NCBI RefSeq assembly: GCF_001422885.1
Contig: NZ_LMMZ01000004.1
Coordinates: 1-64,000, forward strand
Direction: 5' to 3'
DNA from: Methylobacterium sp. Leaf104
GTDB lineage: Bacteria > Pseudomonadota > Alphaproteobacteria > Rhizobiales > Beijerinckiaceae
DNA length: 64,000 bases
The translations under genes and the position numbers were made by a program. Position 1 is the stretch's first letter; each line of letters begins with the position of its first letter. Positions 45,140 through 56,620 of this stretch are shown piece by piece. Under the pieces are notes generated by a model. That model was not told the origin of the DNA. It made no database searches and saw only the letters and a list, made by a program, of their open reading frames with translations.

Positions 45140-47602
45140 TCAGCCACGCTGCGCGCGTCGGCTCAGGGCGCGCGGGCTGGACTTCTTCGACGACTTGCCG
45201 CGCCCGGACAGGCTCGGGTTCGTCATGAAATACTTGTGCGCATTGAACGGCTCTTCCCCCTCTGCGGGCTGGATCCGTTCGCTGGCACCCGACGCCAGTA
45301 CACGCCAGCTCTGTCGGTTGTCGAGGAGGTTGGCCAGCATGATCTGGTCCAGCACCTGCTGATGCACCGTCGGATTGGTGATCGGCAGGAGCGCCTCGAC
45401 GCGGCGGTCGAGATTCCGGCTCATCAGGTCGGCGGACGAGATGTAGACGACCGCCTTCGGATGGGGCAGCCCGACGCCGTTGCCGAAGCAGTAGATGCGC
45501 TCGTGCTCCAGGAAGCGCCCGACGATCGACTTGACCCGGATCGTCTCCGAGAGCCCCGGGATGCCGGGCCGGAGGCAGCAGATGCCGCGCACCACGCAGT
45601 CGATCTGCACACCCGCCTGGGAGGCGTCGTAGAGCGCATCGATGATCTGCTGGTCGACCAGCGAGTTGCACTTGATCCAGATCGCGGCCGGCCGGCCCGC
45701 CTTCGCGTGGGCCACCTCCGCCTCGATGTGCTCGAGGAGGCGCGGCTTCAGGGTCAGCGGCGAGACCGACATCCGCTCCAGCTCGGCCGGTTCCGCATAG
45801 CCGGTGATGAAGTTGAAGATCCGGCTGACGTCCCGCGCCACCGCCGGATCGGCCGTGAAGAAGGAGAGGTCGGTGTAGATGCGCGCGGTGATCGGGTGGT
45901 AGTTGCCGGTGCCGACGTGGCAGTAGGTGACCAGGCGGTCGCCCTCCCGGCGCACCACCATCGACAGCTTGGCGTGGGTCTTCAGCTCGATGAAGCCGAA
46001 CACCACCTGCGCGCCGGCCTTCTCCAGGTTGCGCGCCCAGCGGATGTTGGCCTCCTCGTCGAAGCGGGCCTTCAGCTCGACGAGGGCGGTCACCGACTTG
46101 CCGAGCTCGGCGGCTTCCGCGAGGGCGGCGACGATCGGCGAGTTCGAGGAGGTGCGGTAGAGCGTCTGCTTGATCGCCACCACGTTGGGGTCGCGGGCGG
46201 CCTGGGCGAGGAACTGCACCACCGCGTCGAAGGATTCGTAGGGATGGTGGACGATGAAGTCCTTCTGCCGGATCGCCGCGAAGACGTCGCCGCCGCTCTC
46301 GCGGATGCGCTCGGGGAAGCGCGGATTGTAGGACTTGAACTTCAGGTCCGGCCGGTCGATGCCGACGATCTGCGACAGCTCGTTGAGGGCGAGCATGCCT
46401 TCCACGAAGATCACCGCGTCGCTGCCGATCTCGAGCTCGTCGGCCACGAAGGCGCGCAGGTCCTCGGGCATGCCGGCCTCGACCTCCAGCCGGATGACGA
46501 CGCCGCGCCGGCGCTGCTTGAGGGCCGTCTCGAAATGCAGGACGAGGTCCTCGGCCTCCTCCTCGATCTCGAGGTCGGAATCGCGGATGACGCGGAACGC
46601 GCCCTGTCCGCGCACGGCGTAGCCGGGAAAGAGCCGCCCGGTGAACAGCACGATGACCTGCTCGATGGCGATGAAGCGGGCGGTCGCATCGTTCTCGGCA
46701 TCCGGCAGGCGCACGAACCGGTCGAGCACAGCCGGGAGCCGGATCAGCGCGCGCAGGGTCCGGCCGTCGCGCGGACGCACCAGCATCAGCGCGATCGTGG
46801 AGCCGAGATTGGGAATGAACGGGAACGGGTGCGCCGGGTCGATCGCCAGCGGCGTCAGCACCGGCAGGACGAGGTTGAGGAAGTAATCCTCCAGCCATGC
46901 CCTGTGCACCTGAGTCAGGCCGGCGGGCTCCAGGAGCTCGATGCCGGCGCCGAGGAGTTCCCCGCGCAGCTCGCGCCAGCGCGCCTGCTGGTCGAGGGCG
47001 AGGTGCGAGACCTCGGTTCCGACCCGGGCGAGCTGTTCGGCCGGGGTCAGGCCGTCCTGCGAGGGCAGGACGAGGCCGGCGCGGACCTGATCGTGCAGGC
47101 CGGCGACGCGCACCATGAAGAACTCGTCGAGGTTGTTGGCCGAGATCGAGAGGAAGCGAAGTTGCTCCAGGAGGGGATGGTTCGCGTTCGAGGCCTCCTC
47201 CAGCACCCGGCGATTGAACTGGAGCCAGGACAGTTCGCGGTTGACGAAGCGCTCGGGAGAGTGCCGCAGGGCGAGCCCCGCCTCGCGAACGGAGTCCCGT
47301 GCCTCGGCGCCGGGCAGGACCTCGGCGGGCGGCGGCAGGTCTCCGGGCGGCGGCAGGTCGAGATCGGCGTCGGGCAGGGCGTCCGAGGCCGAAGCTTCGG
47401 ACGTCGGGGCTTCCGAGCGCGGGGCTCCGGACACCGGCCCCCTCGCCTCCGTCAGAACCTCCTGGATCGCCTTCCCCGGCCGCGGCTTGGGAGCCCCCGA
47501 TACGGGCGGCGCGGTCCGCCGAGCGGTCGGACGGGCCGCCCGGGCGCGGCCCTCGGTGACACGCGGGGTTCCGTCATCCGCTGCGGTCGCGTCCGAGTCC
47601 AT
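45140..47602 (-). CDS. ppk: Polyphosphate kinase 1
   Basis: PPK1 reversibly makes polyphosphate from ATP. From the ATG at 47602 it has 820 aa; the first 120 residues are a Pro/Ala-rich extension. The conserved core begins [19 protein letters not shown]. It holds [16 protein letters not shown], the phosphorylated histidine region [10 protein letters not shown] and the second HKD-like motif. The frame stays open to 47743 (a GTG overlapping the hdaA stop), but those codons come from a 19-bp duplication. I therefore prefer 47602, with modest certainty. Confidence 0.93.
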   Translation of the reverse strand: MDSDATAADDGTPRVTEGRARAARPTARRTAPPVSGAPKPRPGKAIQEVLTEARGPVSGAPRSEAPTSEASASDALPDADLDLPPPGDLPPPAEVLPGAEARDSVREAGLALRHSPERFVNRELSWLQFNRRVLEEASNANHPLLEQLRFLSISANNLDEFFMVRVAGLHDQVRAGLVLPSQDGLTPAEQLARVGTEVSHLALDQQARWRELRGELLGAGIELLEPAGLTQVHRAWLEDYFLNLVLPVLTPLAIDPAHPFPFIPNLGSTIALMLVRPRDGRTLRALIRLPAVLDRFVRLPDAENDATARFIAIEQVIVLFTGRLFPGYAVRGQGAFRVIRDSDLEIEEEAEDLVLHFETALKQRRRGVVIRLEVEAGMPEDLRAFVADELEIGSDAVIFVEGMLALNELSQIVGIDRPDLKFKSYNPRFPERIRESGGDVFAAIRQKDFIVHHPYESFDAVVQFLAQAARDPNVVAIKQTLYRTSSNSPIVAALAEAAELGKSVTALVELKARFDEEANIRWARNLEKAGAQVVFGFIELKTHAKLSMVVRREGDRLVTYCHVGTGNYHPITARIYTDLSFFTADPAVARDVSRIFNFITGYAEPAELERMSVSPLTLKPRLLEHIEAEVAHAKAGRPAAIWIKCNSLVDQQIIDALYDASQAGVQIDCVVRGICCLRPGIPGLSETIRVKSIVGRFLEHERIYCFGNGVGLPHPKAVVYISSADLMSRNLDRRVEALLPITNPTVHQQVLDQIMLANLLDNRQSWRVLASGASERIQPAEGEEPFNAHKYFMTNPSLSGRGKSSKKSSPRALSRRAQRG

Positions 47603-47719
47603 ATCCGCCAAGAGGTCTTCTCCTACAGGTTGAGGGGTCGGCGTCGTAGCACGGCCCGGGTCGGCGTTTGTGACAGTTGAATGACGATCGTCGGTCGCCG
47701 GACGAGCCGGCGCGCCATT

Positions 47720-47757
47720 CTCACGCAAGCCCTTCGTCCTCACGCAAGCCCTTCGTC
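47720..47757. repeat. 19-bp tandem duplication at the hdaA-ppk junction
   Basis: Two identical 19-base units (47720-47738 and 47739-47757) span the end of hdaA and the start region of ppk. The hdaA stop codon is in the second unit. As 19 is not a multiple of three, the copy shifts the upstream frame of ppk, an argument against a ppk start upstream of it. Confidence 0.9.
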
Positions 47758-48519
47758 CTCGGGCCCGGGCTGATCCTCATCCTCCGGTTCCTCGTCGTCC
47801 GGCGCTTCGGCCCCTAAGCCGAGGCGTTCCAGCACCGCCAGCGCCAGGGGCTTGGTGATGCGCCGGCCCCGGCTCAGGGCATCCCGGTCCAGGGCGGTGA
47901 CGACCTCGCGGGCCCGCCCCAGGGAGCGGTCGATCCGCAGGGCCAGGGCCTCGACGATGGCGAGGTCCACCACCAACTGCCGGTCGACGAACAGCTTGAC
48001 GAGGACGGCGCGCAGCAGGGCGTCGTCGGGGGGCAGGATGGTGGCGCCGGGCGCGAGACGCAGGCGCGAGCGCAGGTCCGCCGTGGTCAGACCCAGGCCC
48101 TCCACCGAGGTGGCGGAGGTGACGAGCACCGGGCAGCCGCGCTCGCGGGCGAGGTTGAGGAGGTGGAACAGGGCCGCCTCGTCGCGGGGCGCGGTTCCGT
48201 CCGCTCCCGCCCGGTCGATATCCTCGATCACCAGGGCGCCGTTGGAGAGGAAGCGCGGGACCGTGGCGGCCGTGACCTCCGTGGCCTGCGCGGTCCAGGC
48301 GTGGGAGCGCGTCGCCCAGATCGAGGCGAGGTGGCTCTTGCCGCTGCCCGGCGGCCCGGTCAGCAGGCACACCGTGTCGGGCCAGTTGGGCCAGGCCTCG
48401 ATGAGCGCGTAGGCGGCCTCGTTGGCCGGTCCCACGAGGAAGTCCTCGCGGCCGTAGCGCGGGTCGGCCGGCAGATCGAAGGCCAGCTGCTTCGGGGGGA
48501 CGGTGTCGCGGGTTGCCAT
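47740..48519 (-). CDS. hdaA: DnaA-like regulator HdaA (Hda homologue)
   Basis: This AAA+ protein stimulates hydrolysis of DnaA-bound ATP after replication starts, working with the sliding clamp. The 259-aa protein carries a clamp-binding peptide QLAFDLP at residues 11-17, Walker A GPPGSGKS at 55-62 and a Walker B-like ALVIEDID near 96. It lacks the DNA-binding domain of DnaA. The C-terminus adds a very acidic tail (about residues 237-259). It lies directly between the AI-2E-type gene (no gap) and ppk, a common arrangement in Hyphomicrobiales. Confidence 0.93.
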   Translation of the reverse strand: MATRDTVPPKQLAFDLPADPRYGREDFLVGPANEAAYALIEAWPNWPDTVCLLTGPPGSGKSHLASIWATRSHAWTAQATEVTAATVPRFLSNGALVIEDIDRAGADGTAPRDEAALFHLLNLARERGCPVLVTSATSVEGLGLTTADLRSRLRLAPGATILPPDDALLRAVLVKLFVDRQLVVDLAIVEALALRIDRSLGRAREVVTALDRDALSRGRRITKPLALAVLERLGLGAEAPDDEEPEDEDQPGPEDEGLA

Positions 48520-49611
48520 TCAGGGTTCGGGCTTGGACAGGAGCACGGGCGCGTCCGCGTAGTAGAGCGGGCTCTGGAGGTAACGCTCCAGGACGAAGCG
48601 GACGAGCACGCCGATGGAGGCCGCCACCGGGACCGCGAGCAGCAGCCCGAGGAAGCCGAACAGCGAGCCGAAGGCGAGGAGGGCGAACATCAGCCAGACC
48701 GGATGCAGGCCGACCGACTCGCCGACCAGCTTGGGCGAGATGATGTTGCCCTCGAGGAACTGTCCGACGACGAAGACCCCGATGGTCAGCCCGATATGCA
48801 GCCAATCGGAATCCGGCCAGAACTGCGCCAGCGCGACGCCGGCCGAGAGCAGGAACCCGGTCAGCGTCCCGACATACGGGATGAAGGTCAGGAAGCCCGC
48901 GATCAGGCCGATGAGCACGCCGAAGTTCAAGCCGACCAGGAACAGGCCGACGGCGTAGAAGGTGCCGAGGATGAGGCAGACCAGGGTCTGGCCGCGGACG
49001 AAGCCCGTGACCGCCCCGTCGATCTCGCGCCCGAGGCGCCGCACCACCGGGCGGTGGCGCGGGGGCACCCACCGGTCGAGGGTCGCGATCATCCGGTCCC
49101 AGTCGACCAGGAGGTAGAACGCCACCACCGGCGTCACCACGAGGAGCGACGCGATGGAGATCAGGGCCTGGCTGCCCGACCACAGGGACTTGAGGAAGGC
49201 GAGGAACCAGGTGCCCCCCTGCCCGACCAGGGTCCCGACCTGCGACTGCAGGTCGGTGAGGACGTCGGCTCCGCCCACCCGCTGCAGCAGCGGCCCCGCC
49301 CGGTCCGCCAGGATGCCCTGCAGCCGCGAGACCATGCCGGGCAGCGTCGCGATCAGGGCCGAGATCTGGTTGGCGGCCAGCGGCACCGCGATGAGCAGGA
49401 CGACCACGAGTCCGACCACGAACACCGCCAGGATGAGGAGCGAGGCGGCCAGTCGTCCAAGCCCGAGGCGCTCCAGCCGGTCGGCGATCGGATCGAGAAG
49501 GTAGGCCAGGGCCAGGCCCGCCACGAAGGGCAGCAGCACGTCGGCGAGGAGGTAGACCAGCAGGGCGAGGCCCACGAGGGCCATCAGCCCGATCATCGCC
49601 CTGCCGCGCAT
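48520..49611 (-). CDS. AI-2E family transporter (PerM/YdiK-like)
   Basis: This is an integral membrane protein of 363 aa with about eight helices in the family order: two N-terminal pairs, a soluble region (LIATLPGMVSRLQGILADRAGPL), then FVRGQTLVCLILGTFYAVGLFLVGLNFGVLIGLIAG. Members include an autoinducer-2 exporter and Na+/H+ antiporter-like proteins, so the substrate is not safe to name. The ATG at 49611 has a GGGGAA ribosome site. Its stop lies directly at the hdaA start, so the two are co-transcribed. It is divergent from purM. Confidence 0.88.
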   Translation of the reverse strand: MRGRAMIGLMALVGLALLVYLLADVLLPFVAGLALAYLLDPIADRLERLGLGRLAASLLILAVFVVGLVVVLLIAVPLAANQISALIATLPGMVSRLQGILADRAGPLLQRVGGADVLTDLQSQVGTLVGQGGTWFLAFLKSLWSGSQALISIASLLVVTPVVAFYLLVDWDRMIATLDRWVPPRHRPVVRRLGREIDGAVTGFVRGQTLVCLILGTFYAVGLFLVGLNFGVLIGLIAGFLTFIPYVGTLTGFLLSAGVALAQFWPDSDWLHIGLTIGVFVVGQFLEGNIISPKLVGESVGLHPVWLMFALLAFGSLFGFLGLLLAVPVAASIGVLVRFVLERYLQSPLYYADAPVLLSKPEP

Positions 49612-49832
49612 CGGCCGTTCCCCGTTCACGTCGTCGTTCGCGGACCAACAGTGGGAACGGGAGGGGATGGGGTCAAGGCTGCGGGATGCATGCCGACGCG
49701 CCTTCCCTCGCTCGCATCGGCCCCTGGGCGCCGATCGGGGCACGAATACCCGCTACCCGCGACGACGGACTCGCGGAGGCGCGCGGGAGCGGTTAGAGGT
49801 CGCGGAACACGGACCCTCGGAGAGCGGCGCGG

Positions 49833-50900
49833 ATGACCGGCGAGCCCAAAAACGGAATGACCTACGCGCAGGCGGGCGTCGACATCGACGCCGGCAACGC
49901 CATGGTCGAGACGATCAAGCCGCTGGTGCGCGCCACCCGCCGGCCGGGGGCCGATGCCGAGATCGGCGGCTTCGGCGGCCTGTTCGATCTGAAGGCCGCG
50001 GGTTTCAAGGATCCGATCCTGGTGGCGGCCAACGACGGTGTCGGCACCAAGGTCAAGATCGCCATCGAGACGAACCGCCACGACACCATCGGCATCGATC
50101 TCGTGGCGATGTGCGTGAACGACATCATCGTGCAGGGCGCCGAGCCGCTGTTCTTCCTCGACTACTTCGCCACCGCCAAGCTGGTGCCGGGGGTCGGCGC
50201 CGACATCGTGCGCGGCATCGCGGCCGGGTGCCGGCTCGCCGGTTGTGCGTTGATCGGCGGCGAGACCGCCGAGATGCCGGGCCTCTACGACGGGTCCGAC
50301 TACGATCTGGCCGGGTTCAGCGTCGGGGCGGCCGAGCGCGGCACCCTGCTGCCGCGCGGCAACATCGTGCCCGGCGACGTGGTGCTGGGCCTGCCCTCCT
50401 CGGGCGTCCATTCCAACGGCTTCTCGCTGGTGCGTCGGATCGTCGAGCGCAGCGGCCTGTCCTACGACGACCCAGCCCCCTTCGAGCCCGCCCGGACGCT
50501 CGGCGAGGCCCTGCTGGAGCCGACCCAGATCTACGTGAAGCCGCTGCTGGCGGCCCTGCGCACCACGGACGGGATCAAGGCGCTCGCCCACATCACCGGC
50601 GGCGGCTTCCCCGACAACCTGCCCCGCGTGCTGCCCGACGGCGTCGGCATCAGCATCGACCTCGACGCGATCATCCCGCCGCCGGTCTTCGGCTGGCTCT
50701 CGGAGGTCGGCGGGGTCGCCGAATCCGAGATGCTGCGCACCTTCAACTGCGGGATCGGCATGGTGGTGGTGGTGGCGCCCGAGAGCGTGAGCGCCGTGTC
50801 GAAGGCCCTCGACCTCGGCGGCGCCTCCCCGGTTCGCCTCGGCCGGATCACTCCGCGGGGGGCCGAGCCGGTGACCTTCGAAGGGCGGCTCCCCTTCTGA
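49833..50900 (+). CDS. purM: Phosphoribosylformylglycinamidine cyclo-ligase
   Basis: PurM catalyses the fifth step of purine synthesis, closing the imidazole ring of AIR (355 aa). It has [15 protein letters not shown] at the start, [13 protein letters not shown] with its ATP/substrate residues, [11 protein letters not shown], and [22 protein letters not shown] ribosome site precedes the ATG. The stop overlaps the purN start (TGATG), so the two pathway genes are coupled. Confidence 0.96.
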   Translation: MTGEPKNGMTYAQAGVDIDAGNAMVETIKPLVRATRRPGADAEIGGFGGLFDLKAAGFKDPILVAANDGVGTKVKIAIETNRHDTIGIDLVAMCVNDIIVQGAEPLFFLDYFATAKLVPGVGADIVRGIAAGCRLAGCALIGGETAEMPGLYDGSDYDLAGFSVGAAERGTLLPRGNIVPGDVVLGLPSSGVHSNGFSLVRRIVERSGLSYDDPAPFEPARTLGEALLEPTQIYVKPLLAALRTTDGIKALAHITGGGFPDNLPRVLPDGVGISIDLDAIIPPPVFGWLSEVGGVAESEMLRTFNCGIGMVVVVAPESVSAVSKALDLGGASPVRLGRITPRGAEPVTFEGRLPF

Positions 50901-51556
50901 TGGCGCCCGCAAGACGGACCCGCGTCGCGATCCTCATCTCGGGGCGCGGCTCGAACATGGCTTCGCTGATCGCGGCGGCGCGGGCGCCGGACCACCCGGC
51001 CGAGATCGTGCTGGTGGCGGCCAACCGTCCCGAGGCGCCCGGCCTCGTCTACGCGGCGGAACGCGGCATCCCGACCCGCGCCATCGATCACAAGGCCTAT
51101 CCGAGCCGGGAGGCCTTCGACGCGGCGCTGAACGCCGAGCTGGAGGCGGCCGATATCGACCTCGTGTGCCTGGCCGGCTTCATGCGGATCTTCTCCGCCG
51201 GCTTCGTCGAGGCCTGGGCGGGGCGGATGATCAACATCCACCCTTCTCTCCTGCCGCTGTTCAAGGGCGTGCACACCCATGAGCAGGCCCTGGCCGCCGG
51301 GGTGCGCCTGCATGGCTGCACCGTGCACTACGTCGTTCCCGAGCTCGATGCCGGCCCGATCATCGCGCAGGCGGCCGTGCCGGTTCGGCCCGGCGACGAT
51401 GCCGACGCGCTGGCGGCCCGCATCCTGGTGCAGGAGCACCGGCTCTATCCCCAGGCCCTGGCTCTCGTGGCGGGCGGGCGCGTCGCCCTCGACGGCGCAC
51501 GGGTGGTGTTCACGGCGGACGTATCGGGCGCGGAAGGGGCGCTGCTGAGCCTGTAG
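50900..51556 (+). CDS. purN: Phosphoribosylglycinamide formyltransferase
   Basis: PurN transfers a formyl group from 10-formyl-tetrahydrofolate to GAR in step three of purine synthesis (218 aa). The phosphate-binding loop SGRGSN is at residues 14-19. The catalytic Asn and His are in INIHPSLLPLFKG and the catalytic Asp in VPELDAGPII. It is coupled to purM by a one-base overlap and converges with pyrB 22 bases further. Confidence 0.95.
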   Translation: MAPARRTRVAILISGRGSNMASLIAAARAPDHPAEIVLVAANRPEAPGLVYAAERGIPTRAIDHKAYPSREAFDAALNAELEAADIDLVCLAGFMRIFSAGFVEAWAGRMINIHPSLLPLFKGVHTHEQALAAGVRLHGCTVHYVVPELDAGPIIAQAAVPVRPGDDADALAARILVQEHRLYPQALALVAGGRVALDGARVVFTADVSGAEGALLSL

Positions 51557-51578
51557 CCGGACGGCTGCCGCGGCCGGA

Positions 51579-52523
51579 TCACGCGTTCGGCAGGTGCGTC
51601 GCCAGCGCTTCGAGCACCGCCATGCGCACGGCCACCCCCATCTCGACCTGCTCGCGGATCAGAGACTGCGCCCCATCGGCGATCTCCGAGGAGATCTCGA
51701 CGCCCCGGTTCATCGGGCCGGGATGCATCACCAGGGCATCGGGGGCGGCAAGCCGCAGCTTATCGGCATCGAGGCCGAAATAGCGGAAATACTCCTTCAC
51801 GGAGGGCACGAAGGAGCCGTTCATGCGCTCGCGCTGCAGGCGCAGCATCATGACGATGTCGCAGCCCTCCAGGCCCTTGCGCATGTCGGTGAAGACCTCG
51901 ACGCCGAAGCGCTCGATGCCGGTGGGCAGCAGGGTCGAGGGTCCGATCACCCGCACCCGCGCGCCGAGAGCCTGGAGCAGGATCAGGTTCGAGCGCGCCA
52001 CGCGGCTGTGCAGGACATCGCCGCAGATCGCGACCCGCAGACCCTCGATCCGGCCCTTGTTGCGCCGGATCGTCAGCGCGTCGAGGAGCGCCTGTGTCGG
52101 GTGCTCGTGGGCGCCGTCGCCGGCATTGACCACGGCACAGTCGACCTTGCGGGCCAGAAGGTGCACGGCGCCGGCCGCGTGGTGGCGCACCACGATGATG
52201 TCGGGCCGCATGGCGTTGAGGGTGGCGGCGGTGTCAATGAGGGTTTCGCCCTTCTTCACCGACGACGAGGCCACCGACATGTTCATCACGTCGGCCCCGA
52301 GGCGCTTGCCCGCCAGCTCGAAAGAGCTCTGCGTGCGCGTGGACGGCTCGAAGAACAGGTTGATCTGGGTGCGTCCGCGCAGGGTGGTGCGCTTCTTCTC
52401 GACCTGGCGCGAGAGGGCGACGGCGTCCTCCGCCCGGTCGAGCAGGATCTCGATGTCGGGTCGAGTGAGCCCCTCGATCCCGAGCAGGTGCCGGTGGGGG
52501 AAGCTGGGAGGCGCGGCTGTCAT
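51579..52523 (-). CDS. pyrB: Aspartate carbamoyltransferase catalytic subunit
   Basis: PyrB joins carbamoyl phosphate and aspartate in pyrimidine synthesis (314 aa). The carbamoyl-phosphate motif STRTQSSF is at residues 61-68, with [13 protein letters not shown] and [12 protein letters not shown] for substrate binding. The start at 52523 begins [19 protein letters not shown]. No pyrC or pyrI is next to it. The longer reading of this frame upstream is inside the histidine kinase gene and not real. Confidence 0.96.
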   Translation of the reverse strand: MTAAPPSFPHRHLLGIEGLTRPDIEILLDRAEDAVALSRQVEKKRTTLRGRTQINLFFEPSTRTQSSFELAGKRLGADVMNMSVASSSVKKGETLIDTAATLNAMRPDIIVVRHHAAGAVHLLARKVDCAVVNAGDGAHEHPTQALLDALTIRRNKGRIEGLRVAICGDVLHSRVARSNLILLQALGARVRVIGPSTLLPTGIERFGVEVFTDMRKGLEGCDIVMMLRLQRERMNGSFVPSVKEYFRYFGLDADKLRLAAPDALVMHPGPMNRGVEISSEIADGAQSLIREQVEMGVAVRMAVLEALATHLPNA

Positions 52524-52594
52524 GCTGGGTCCAGGGCTATAGGCCGCCCTGCCAAGGGCGGCAAGCGCACCCGGCAGGTGCGCTCGGGGTGCCG

Positions 52595-55579
52595 TCAGGC
52601 TCCGGGCGCCACCAAGGGCCGCAGGGATTCGGCCAGGTCGGTGAGGCTCAGGCCGCCCTTCTGCAGCACCCGGTCGGCGCGTCCCGCGAGCCGCCGGCGG
52701 TCGTCGGCGGTGATGTCCTTGGCGGTCAGCACCACGACGGGAATGTCGCGCCACTCCGCCCGCTCGCGCAGGGCTCGCAGGAAGCCGAAGCCGTCCATCT
52801 CCGGCATCATCAGGTCGAGAAGGATGAGGCAGGGCTTCTTGGCCGCGGTCGCCTCCAGGCCGGCCACGCCGTTCTCGGCCGCGGCCACGCGCCAGCCCTC
52901 GCGGGTCAGCATCGCGGAGAGGCGCTCGCGAGCATCCGGGTCGTCGTCGATGATCAGCACCGGACCCTTGTGCTCGGAGGGCTTGAACCGCTCCATGGCC
53001 GACTTGAGCTGACCCCACTCGATCGGCTTCTGCAGGTAGTCGGTGGCCCCGAGGGAGAAGGCGAGGTTCTGCTCGTCGAGCACCGTCACCATGATGATCG
53101 GGGTTGCGCCGAGCTCGGGATCGGCCCGCAGGGTGCGCAGCACCGACCAGCCGTCCATCCGTGGCATCGTCACGTCGAGGAGGATGACCCGGGGCCGGAG
53201 CTCGCGCGCCCGCTCGACGCCTTCGCGCCCGTCGCGCGCGGTGGCCACGGTGAAGCCGTCGCGCTCCAGGAAGCGCGCGAGGAGATCGCGCGTCGCCGCG
53301 TCGTCGTCGATGATCAGGACATGGCCCCCGGGGATCGCCCGCGCCTCGCCGGTCCGGTGCAGGACGTCGAGGTCCTGGTGGGCCGTCTCGACCGGATTCG
53401 GCGGCACATAGGTCGCGGGGACCGCCAGGGTGAAGGTGGTGCCGGCCCCCTCCTCGCTCTCCACCTCGATCCGGCCGCCCAGCATCTCGGCGAAGGCGCG
53501 GGTGATGGCGAGGCCGAGGCCGGTGCCACCGAACCGGCGGGTGGTGGAGGCGTCGGCCTGGGTGAAGCGCTGGAACAGCTTGGCCTGTTGCTCGGGATTC
53601 ATGCCGATGCCGGTGTCGGTCACACGGAAGACGAGCCAGTCGGCTCCCGCGCGCGGGGCGCGGGCGACCGACAGGGTGATGCGACCGGCCTCGGTGAACT
53701 TCGCGGCGTTGCTCAAGAGATTGATCAGGCACTGGCGCAGCTTGGTCTGATCGGTCTGCGCCTCGCCGAGGTCGTCCGCCATCTCCAGGGCGAGGCTGTT
53801 GCCCTTCTTGTCGACCAGGGATTCCACGGTGGCGGCGACGTCGCGCACGGTCTCGGCCACCGGGAAGGTCTCGGCATAGATCTCCATGCGCTCGGCCTCG
53901 ATCTTCGAGAGGTCGAGGACGTCGTTGATGAGGCCGAGCAGGTGGCGGGCATTCGCCTCGATCTTGCGCATGTCGGCGAGGAGCCCTTCCTCGCCGAGGT
54001 CTTCGATCTCCTCCTGCAGCATCTCGGAATAGCCGATCACCGCCGAGAGCGGGGTGCGCAGCTCGTGGCTCATATTGGCCAGGAACTGGCTCTTGGCCCG
54101 GTTGGCCTCCTCGGCGGCCTCCTTGGCGGCTTCCAGGGCGAGCTCCGCCTCCTTGCGGGCCGTCACGTCGGAATGCGTGCCGACCCATTCGCGGATGCTG
54201 CCGTTCTCCTCCAGGATCGGGACCGCGCGGGCCGACATGATCCGCCAGACCCCGTCCTGGCGGCGGACGCGGTGCTCGATCTCGTAGGGCGAGAGGGTCT
54301 CCAGCGCCTGTTGCCAGGCCGCGCCGGTGCGCTCGCGATCGTCGGGATGGATCGAACCGAGCCATCCGGCTCCGGCGGCCTCCTGGGGCGTCTGGCCGGT
54401 GAAGCGTGTCCACTCGGACGGCGTCACCTCGAAGCCGCCCTCGGGATTGGTCGTCCAGACGATGGCGGTGGTCGCTTCGGTCAGGGAACGGAAACGCTCC
54501 TCGCTGTGGCGCATGCGCTCCTCGGAGAGCTTGCGCAGAGTCTCGTCGGAGACGACGAGCCCGACGCCGTCGGCCTGGACGCCGTCGGAACGTGCGGAGC
54601 CGGTGCGGCCGCGCAGAGGGTAGAAGCTCATCTGGAAGTGGCGCACGCCGCGCGGGGCGCTCGGCGTGGGCACCGCCACGTCGACGTTGGTGGTCACGAG
54701 GCCCTCGTCGCGGGCCGCCTTGAGCTTCGGGATCAGCTGTTCCTGGAGCATCGGCACGTTCGCCCAGATCGGCGCGCCGAGATCGGCCCCGAAGCCGCGC
54801 TCGTTCATGGTGGCGAGCGCCCGGTTCATGTGCTGGATCGTCAGGTCGCGGTCGAGGAAGCCGAGGCCGACGGGAGCGTTGGCGAAGACCCCGTCGAGGA
54901 GGGCCGCCGTGCGCTGCTCGTCGCGCCGGCGCACCAGGGCGAGGCGCCCGAGGAGCCCGACGGCGCCGAGTGCCGAGGCGATCGACACCAGTAACAGCAC
55001 CAGGGAGAGCACGCGGTCGCGCTCCTCGCCCGTGGCGAGGACGGCGTTGGCATGGTTCTGCACGGCCTTGGCGGCCGCCCGCACGCCGTCCATGGTGCGC
55101 TTGCCCTCGCCCATCCGGGCCAGCGAGACGGCGGCGTCGTAGCCCTGGGTGCGGCGTAGGTCGATGACGTGCGCGGCGTAGCTTCGCTTGGCCTCGACGA
55201 ACCGGCGCAGGTCACGCATGTGCTCGGGGCCCTGCGCATCGGTCTCCGTCGACAGGGCCTCGATGGCGTCGAGCTGCCCATCGATGGTGTTCTGTGCCGC
55301 TTGGTAGGGCTCCAGGTAGGGCTCCTCGCCGAACAGCACGTAGCCGCGCATCCCGGTCTCGAGCTCGACCATGTTCGAGAGCAGGCGCTCACTCTCGCTG
55401 AGGATCGCGTGCTGACGCGCGCCGTCGATGCGGCTCGCCTCGCTGGCAAGGTAGTTTCCCACCCCGGCTGCCACCGCGATGCCGATCAGCAACAGGGCGA
55501 GGGGCGAGCTCGGTATGCCCGCGAGAAGGCGCGGCTTGCGCCAACCACGCTCGGGACGCTTCGGGAAGGCGCTGGTCAT
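52595..55579 (-). CDS. Hybrid sensor histidine kinase with two receiver domains
   Basis: This 994-aa inner-membrane signalling protein has several modules. They are a first helix (about 27-45), a CHASE3-type periplasmic domain ([22 protein letters not shown]), a second helix (190-215) and two PAS domains (about 225-345 and 360-475). A HisKA domain follows, with the phosphorylated H505 in MSHELRTPL, then an ATPase domain ([11 protein letters not shown]). Two C-terminal receivers each carry IIDDD and LLDVTMP or LLDLMMP. No HPt domain or output protein is nearby. The start at 55579 was chosen for the membrane helix; the longer upstream frame is Arg-rich and unlikely. Confidence 0.92.
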   Translation of the reverse strand: MTSAFPKRPERGWRKPRLLAGIPSSPLALLLIGIAVAAGVGNYLASEASRIDGARQHAILSESERLLSNMVELETGMRGYVLFGEEPYLEPYQAAQNTIDGQLDAIEALSTETDAQGPEHMRDLRRFVEAKRSYAAHVIDLRRTQGYDAAVSLARMGEGKRTMDGVRAAAKAVQNHANAVLATGEERDRVLSLVLLLVSIASALGAVGLLGRLALVRRRDEQRTAALLDGVFANAPVGLGFLDRDLTIQHMNRALATMNERGFGADLGAPIWANVPMLQEQLIPKLKAARDEGLVTTNVDVAVPTPSAPRGVRHFQMSFYPLRGRTGSARSDGVQADGVGLVVSDETLRKLSEERMRHSEERFRSLTEATTAIVWTTNPEGGFEVTPSEWTRFTGQTPQEAAGAGWLGSIHPDDRERTGAAWQQALETLSPYEIEHRVRRQDGVWRIMSARAVPILEENGSIREWVGTHSDVTARKEAELALEAAKEAAEEANRAKSQFLANMSHELRTPLSAVIGYSEMLQEEIEDLGEEGLLADMRKIEANARHLLGLINDVLDLSKIEAERMEIYAETFPVAETVRDVAATVESLVDKKGNSLALEMADDLGEAQTDQTKLRQCLINLLSNAAKFTEAGRITLSVARAPRAGADWLVFRVTDTGIGMNPEQQAKLFQRFTQADASTTRRFGGTGLGLAITRAFAEMLGGRIEVESEEGAGTTFTLAVPATYVPPNPVETAHQDLDVLHRTGEARAIPGGHVLIIDDDAATRDLLARFLERDGFTVATARDGREGVERARELRPRVILLDVTMPRMDGWSVLRTLRADPELGATPIIMVTVLDEQNLAFSLGATDYLQKPIEWGQLKSAMERFKPSEHKGPVLIIDDDPDARERLSAMLTREGWRVAAAENGVAGLEATAAKKPCLILLDLMMPEMDGFGFLRALRERAEWRDIPVVVLTAKDITADDRRRLAGRADRVLQKGGLSLTDLAESLRPLVAPGA

Positions 55580-55831
55580 GTGATACGATTCACGGGGTTG
55601 GCGCCCTGTCGGGCGAGAGGAAAAACCGGCCGAGCGCGGCGACGGCGTCCCGCGTGCGGTCTCCCTGCGTCGGGAGCGCAGGAAGCCGGGAGCGCGGGAG
55701 CAGGCGTCGTAGCGGTAGGACCGTCGCAGTGGCAGGACCACGGTCCCGACGCTCGCAAACGCGCCGGCTTCGCTTCCGTTCATCCCGCGTCTCGCCGCAC
55801 CGCGTGCCGGCGGCACTCCGTTCAAGAGTAC

Positions 55832-56602
55832 TCAATCGCCGCCCTCGTCGGGGATGGCGAGGCGCGTCCCGCAGGCCTTGCAATGGACCGCATCGGTCTC
55901 GTGGCGCTGGAGGCCGCAGGCCGGACAGGCGAAGCGCACCTTGGGCGGGCGGAACAACACCTGGGCGAGGCGCAGGAAAAGTGTGACCCCGAAAATCATC
56001 ACCGCGACCGAGACAAGGCGCCCCGAGGTTCCCGGCAGCGTGATGTCGCCGTAGCCGGTGGTCGTCAGGGAGGTCACGGTTAAGTAGAGCGCGTCGACGG
56101 CGTTGCCGATCGCCGGGTTGCTGCCGTGCTGGGTGGCGTAGACGATCCCGGTCATCACGAAGACGAAGACCGCCAGATTGGTGCCCGCCAGGATCGCGTC
56201 CTCATTGGCGCGGAAGAAGGCGCTGTCCGCGCGCATCCGGTCGAGGAGCTGGTAGGTCCGCAGCAGGCGCAGGGTCCGCAGGATGCGCAGGAAGCCGACG
56301 CCCTCCCCCACCACCGGCGCGAGGAACGAGACCACCGCGGCGATATCGGCCCAGGTCGAGAGATGTCGGAACTCCCGCACCCGGTCCCGGCTGATGGCGA
56401 GACGGGCCAGGAAGTCGAGGAGTACGACGAGGCCCAGGGCGACGTCGATCCCCTCGATCCAGGCCTGGCGCGGCAGGAACGAGGTCGCCACGACCCAGAC
56501 CACCGTGGCCGCGTCGAAGACGAGGAGGCCGTAGCGGAAGCGGTGGGCCCGGTCGGTCGAACCCTCGTAGAGGCCGGCGAGGCGCGCGGCGAGCGAAATC
56601 AT
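55832..56602 (-). CDS. Voltage-gated-type potassium channel with C-terminal zinc ribbon
   Basis: This 256-residue six-helix channel has an S4-like segment with four arginines three residues apart (R106, R109, R112, R115) and the potassium filter TTTGYGD at 180-186. The C-terminus carries CPACG...CKACG (C226, C229, C241, C244), a zinc ribbon rarely fused to small channels. It is 18 bases downstream of the pentapeptide-repeat channel gene on the same strand, suggesting one transcript. Confidence 0.9.
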   Translation of the reverse strand: MISLAARLAGLYEGSTDRAHRFRYGLLVFDAATVVWVVATSFLPRQAWIEGIDVALGLVVLLDFLARLAISRDRVREFRHLSTWADIAAVVSFLAPVVGEGVGFLRILRTLRLLRTYQLLDRMRADSAFFRANEDAILAGTNLAVFVFVMTGIVYATQHGSNPAIGNAVDALYLTVTSLTTTGYGDITLPGTSGRLVSVAVMIFGVTLFLRLAQVLFRPPKVRFACPACGLQRHETDAVHCKACGTRLAIPDEGGD

Positions 56603-56620
56603 GGCGGTGGAGCGGGCTCC

